A stretch of DNA of 7,840 nt from Chloroflexota bacterium (GTDB lineage Bacteria > Chloroflexota > Limnocylindria > Limnocylindrales > CSP1-4): contig PMJT01000185.1 of NCBI GenBank assembly GCA_003158495.1, forward strand, positions 14,223 to 22,062. The letters run 5' to 3'. This document shows positions 6,561 to 7,840 of the stretch, one piece after another. Below the pieces are notes generated by a model. The model was not told the DNA's origin, did not search any database, and saw nothing but the letters and a program-made list of their open reading frames with translations. Both the position numbers and the translations under genes were made by a program. The stretch's first letter is position 1; the number at the start of each line of letters is the position of its first letter.

Positions 6561-6565
6561 GCCGG
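6540..6565 (+). other. Strong stem-loop, candidate terminator without T-run
   Basis: CCGGCTCCGAT (6540-6550) pairs with ATCGGA (6554-6559) and GCCGG (6561-6565) around a CGC loop, with one bulged T at 6560, giving 11 bp. A second stem, GCCGCC (6575-6580) with GGCGGC (6590-6595), follows. No T-tract comes after either. They sit 107-162 bp beyond the MFS stop and may end or protect that transcript. Confidence 0.4.
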
Positions 6566-6791
6566 GACCCCCAAGCCGCCTTTCGGGCGGGCGGCCTCGT
6601 CGTTCCTGCGTTTGGTGCTCGCTCACGCGCGTCCGGGCGCGGTCGCTCCCCACTCAAAGCCACTCATGCCCTGGAATCATCGCTGCTGTAGCCTGCGGTC
6701 GTCACAGTCTCCAGTTGCCGGGCCGGACGACCCTGGCTGGCCCTTTGTTCGGCAGCGGTCTACCCTTTCCAACCGGAGGTAACGACAAGTC
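6561..6791. other. Non-coding region upstream of manA
   Basis: After the EAL relic I see no gene in this 231-bp stretch; open frames here are short, with cysteine- and tryptophan-rich translations and a lapse of the local codon bias. TACCCT (6761-6766) is a possible -10 for manA, giving a leader of about 19 nt, but the sequence 17 nt upstream is a poor -35. TAGCCT (6689-6694) is an alternative. Confidence 0.35.
6775..6780 (+). promoter_or_regulatory. Ribosome binding site of manA
   Basis: GGAGGT lies 11 nt before TTG 6792-6794. The spacing is somewhat long. However, the frame is closed by TAA at 6780-6782 and no other start codon lies between that stop and the conserved N-terminus, so TTG is the only fitting start. 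Confidence 0.65.
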
Positions 6792-7754
6792 TTGCCCACG
6801 TTCGACCAATTCCTGTTTCCGCTCGAACCGGAATACCGCGAGCGCGTCTGGGGCGGCCAGCGCCTGCGCGCCGCGAACCCGCCGATCGGCGAGGCCTGGA
6901 TCGCGTTTGGACCGAGCAAGGTGGCAAGCGGGCCCGCGGTCGGCAGCACGGTCGACGAACTGATGGCCTTGCACCGCGCCGCGCTGCTGGGGACGGTCGT
7001 GGCTGATCGCTATGGCTCGCGTTTCCCGCTCCTGATCAAGCTGCTGGATTGCGCCGATTGGCTCTCCGTCCAGGTCCATCCGAACGACGCCCAGGCGCGA
7101 CGGATGGTCGGTCCGGGCGAGTTCGGCAAGACCGAGGCGTGGTTCTTCATCGAGACGGATCCGGCGGCCCAGATCATGGTCGGCGTCAAGCAGGGCGTCG
7201 GCCGCAATGAGCTTGCGGCGCGGATCCGCGACGGCCGAATCCTCGAGATCGCGGATCGAGTCTCGGTCCACGGCGGCGATGCGTTGCTGATCCCGGCTGG
7301 TACGCTCCATGCGCTCGGCCCGGGCCTCTTCCTCTATGAGATCCAGCAGGCCAGCGACACTACCTACCGCGTCTACGACTGGGATCGGCCGCAGTCGACG
7401 GGTCGGAAGCTCCACATCGAGGAGTCCGTCGAGGTCACCCAGCCCGTCGGTGCCACCGAACTACGGCACCCGGAGCCGGCCGGCCAGACCGGCGCAACGG
7501 CGGCCATCGAGTGCCCGCTCTTCCGCCTGGACCTGGCACGCGTCTCGCCGGACACAGGGCCCCTGGCCGCCGATACCGGCGGTCGCAGCTTCCACTTGCT
7601 GACCGTGATAGACGGCGCGGCGGTGATCGCCCACGACGGCGAGGAGATCAACCTCGACAGATACGAGACGGCCCTGGTCGCCGGCTCGGCAGGCAGGTAT
7701 GAGATCAGATCCGGCGGCGGGCCGGTGGCCTTGCTGCGGGCGTCAGTCCCGTAG
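6792..7754 (+). CDS. manA: Mannose-6-phosphate isomerase, class I (short form)
   Basis: This cytoplasmic zinc enzyme interconverts mannose 6-phosphate and fructose 6-phosphate, linking mannose use and GDP-mannose supply to glycolysis. At 320 residues it matches the short Bacillus-type ManA, without the extra helical domain of the E. coli enzyme. Visible features are VWGGQRL (19-25), the zinc-site motif LSVQVHPND (91-99, Gln94 and His96), GKTEAWFFIE (112-121, Glu115), IPAGTLHALGPG (167-178, His173), and YEIQQASDTTYRVYDWDR (182-199), where Arg193 is the likely catalytic arginine. A smaller cupin-like domain follows from about residue 235. All metal ligands are present, so it should be active. 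The start is TTG, set by the closed frame and GGAGGT upstream. A luciferase-like gene starts 32 bp downstream, so the two are probably cotranscribed. Confidence 0.93.
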   Translation: MPTFDQFLFPLEPEYRERVWGGQRLRAANPPIGEAWIAFGPSKVASGPAVGSTVDELMALHRAALLGTVVADRYGSRFPLLIKLLDCADWLSVQVHPNDAQARRMVGPGEFGKTEAWFFIETDPAAQIMVGVKQGVGRNELAARIRDGRILEIADRVSVHGGDALLIPAGTLHALGPGLFLYEIQQASDTTYRVYDWDRPQSTGRKLHIEESVEVTQPVGATELRHPEPAGQTGATAAIECPLFRLDLARVSPDTGPLAADTGGRSFHLLTVIDGAAVIAHDGEEINLDRYETALVAGSAGRYEIRSGGGPVALLRASVP

Positions 7755-7776
7755 GGGCACAGTGGGCTCAAGGACC

Positions 7777-7782
7777 GGAGGT
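7777..7782 (+). promoter_or_regulatory. Ribosome binding site of the terminal gene
   Basis: GGAGGT lies 4 nt before GTG 7787-7789, inside the 32-bp gap after the manA stop. There is no room or signal for a separate promoter and terminator, which supports one transcription unit. Confidence 0.7.
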
Positions 7783-7786
7783 CGAA

Positions 7787-7840
7787 GTGGAAGTTGGCGT
7801 TCTCATTCCGCAGGGCTGGAAGTACGAGTACAACGGCTGG
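7787..7840 (+). CDS. Luciferase-like monooxygenase (LLM class), N-terminal 18 codons
   Basis: Only the first 18 codons lie in the window: GTG, then EVGVLIPQGWKYEYNGW. The start pattern (V/F)-G-(V/I)-x-(I/V)-PQGW is typical of luciferase-like flavin- or F420-dependent oxidoreductases, where this first beta-strand begins the TIM barrel. The start is supported by GGAGGT 4 nt upstream. Whether it uses FMN or coenzyme F420, and on what substrate, cannot be judged from 18 residues. Its position directly after manA suggests cotranscription, though such enzymes often sit in unrelated operons. Confidence 0.7.
   Translation, partial: MEVGVLIPQGWKYEYNGW

Noticed and set aside
6561..6782. Continuation of the EAL relic frame as a real small protein
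   Set aside because: The frame stays open, but the codon bias lapses and the translation becomes Cys/Trp/Arg-rich. It also runs into the manA ribosome binding site.
4822..6963. A 713-codon open frame on the plus strand spanning the second MFS gene and beyond
   Set aside because: Its translation is Arg/Gly/Pro-rich with no domain, while another frame encodes a full MFS transporter. This is a by-product of high G+C content.
1..7840. CRISPR array, tRNA, rRNA, insertion sequence or defence-gene cluster
   Set aside because: I read for regular repeats, cloverleaf arms, transposase motifs and toxin-antitoxin-like small gene pairs and saw none that held up.

Overview
The window is a G+C-rich bacterial chromosomal segment. 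It has a strong third-position G/C bias, GTG and TTG starts beside ATG, mostly GGAGG-type ribosome binding sites, and two genes that look leaderless. The protein repertoire fits a Chloroflexota or Actinomycetota-like soil or aquatic bacterium: a mycobacterial-type glutamate decarboxylase, an MFS_3 exporter, a Lipoprotein_15-type secreted protein and an F420/flavin-type luciferase-like enzyme. The phylum is an inference; nothing here fixes it.

Layout from left to right. The C-terminal end of an unrecognised plus-strand gene ends at 104. A complete glutamate decarboxylase (256-1647, minus) lies convergent to it. A 157-bp divergent region separates the decarboxylase from an MFS_3-type efflux transporter (1805-3166, plus). 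Next is a small lipoprotein with a Lipoprotein_15/COG4315 domain (3379-3954, plus), closed by a clear intrinsic terminator (3991-4025). An SGNH/GDSL hydrolase (4053-4871, minus) converges on that terminator. It is divergent from a second MFS transporter, of the GPH/SLC45-like sugar symporter type (5045-6433, plus). A gene-poor stretch (6434-6791) follows. It holds a short relic of an EAL-domain C-terminus and two stem-loops. The window closes with class I mannose-6-phosphate isomerase (6792-7754, plus) and, 32 bp later, the first 18 codons of a luciferase-like monooxygenase.

The genes do not form one obvious pathway. The possible links are local: gad with the divergent exporter, the sugar-type symporter with the downstream sugar-phosphate isomerase, and manA with the luciferase-like gene in one transcription unit. 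I see no CRISPR array, tRNA, rRNA, intact mobile element, toxin-antitoxin pair or recognisable defence system, and no convincing undescribed system. The points most worth a second look are the EAL-domain relic, the matched pair of leaderless-type promoters, and the conserved C-terminal histidine of the decarboxylase.
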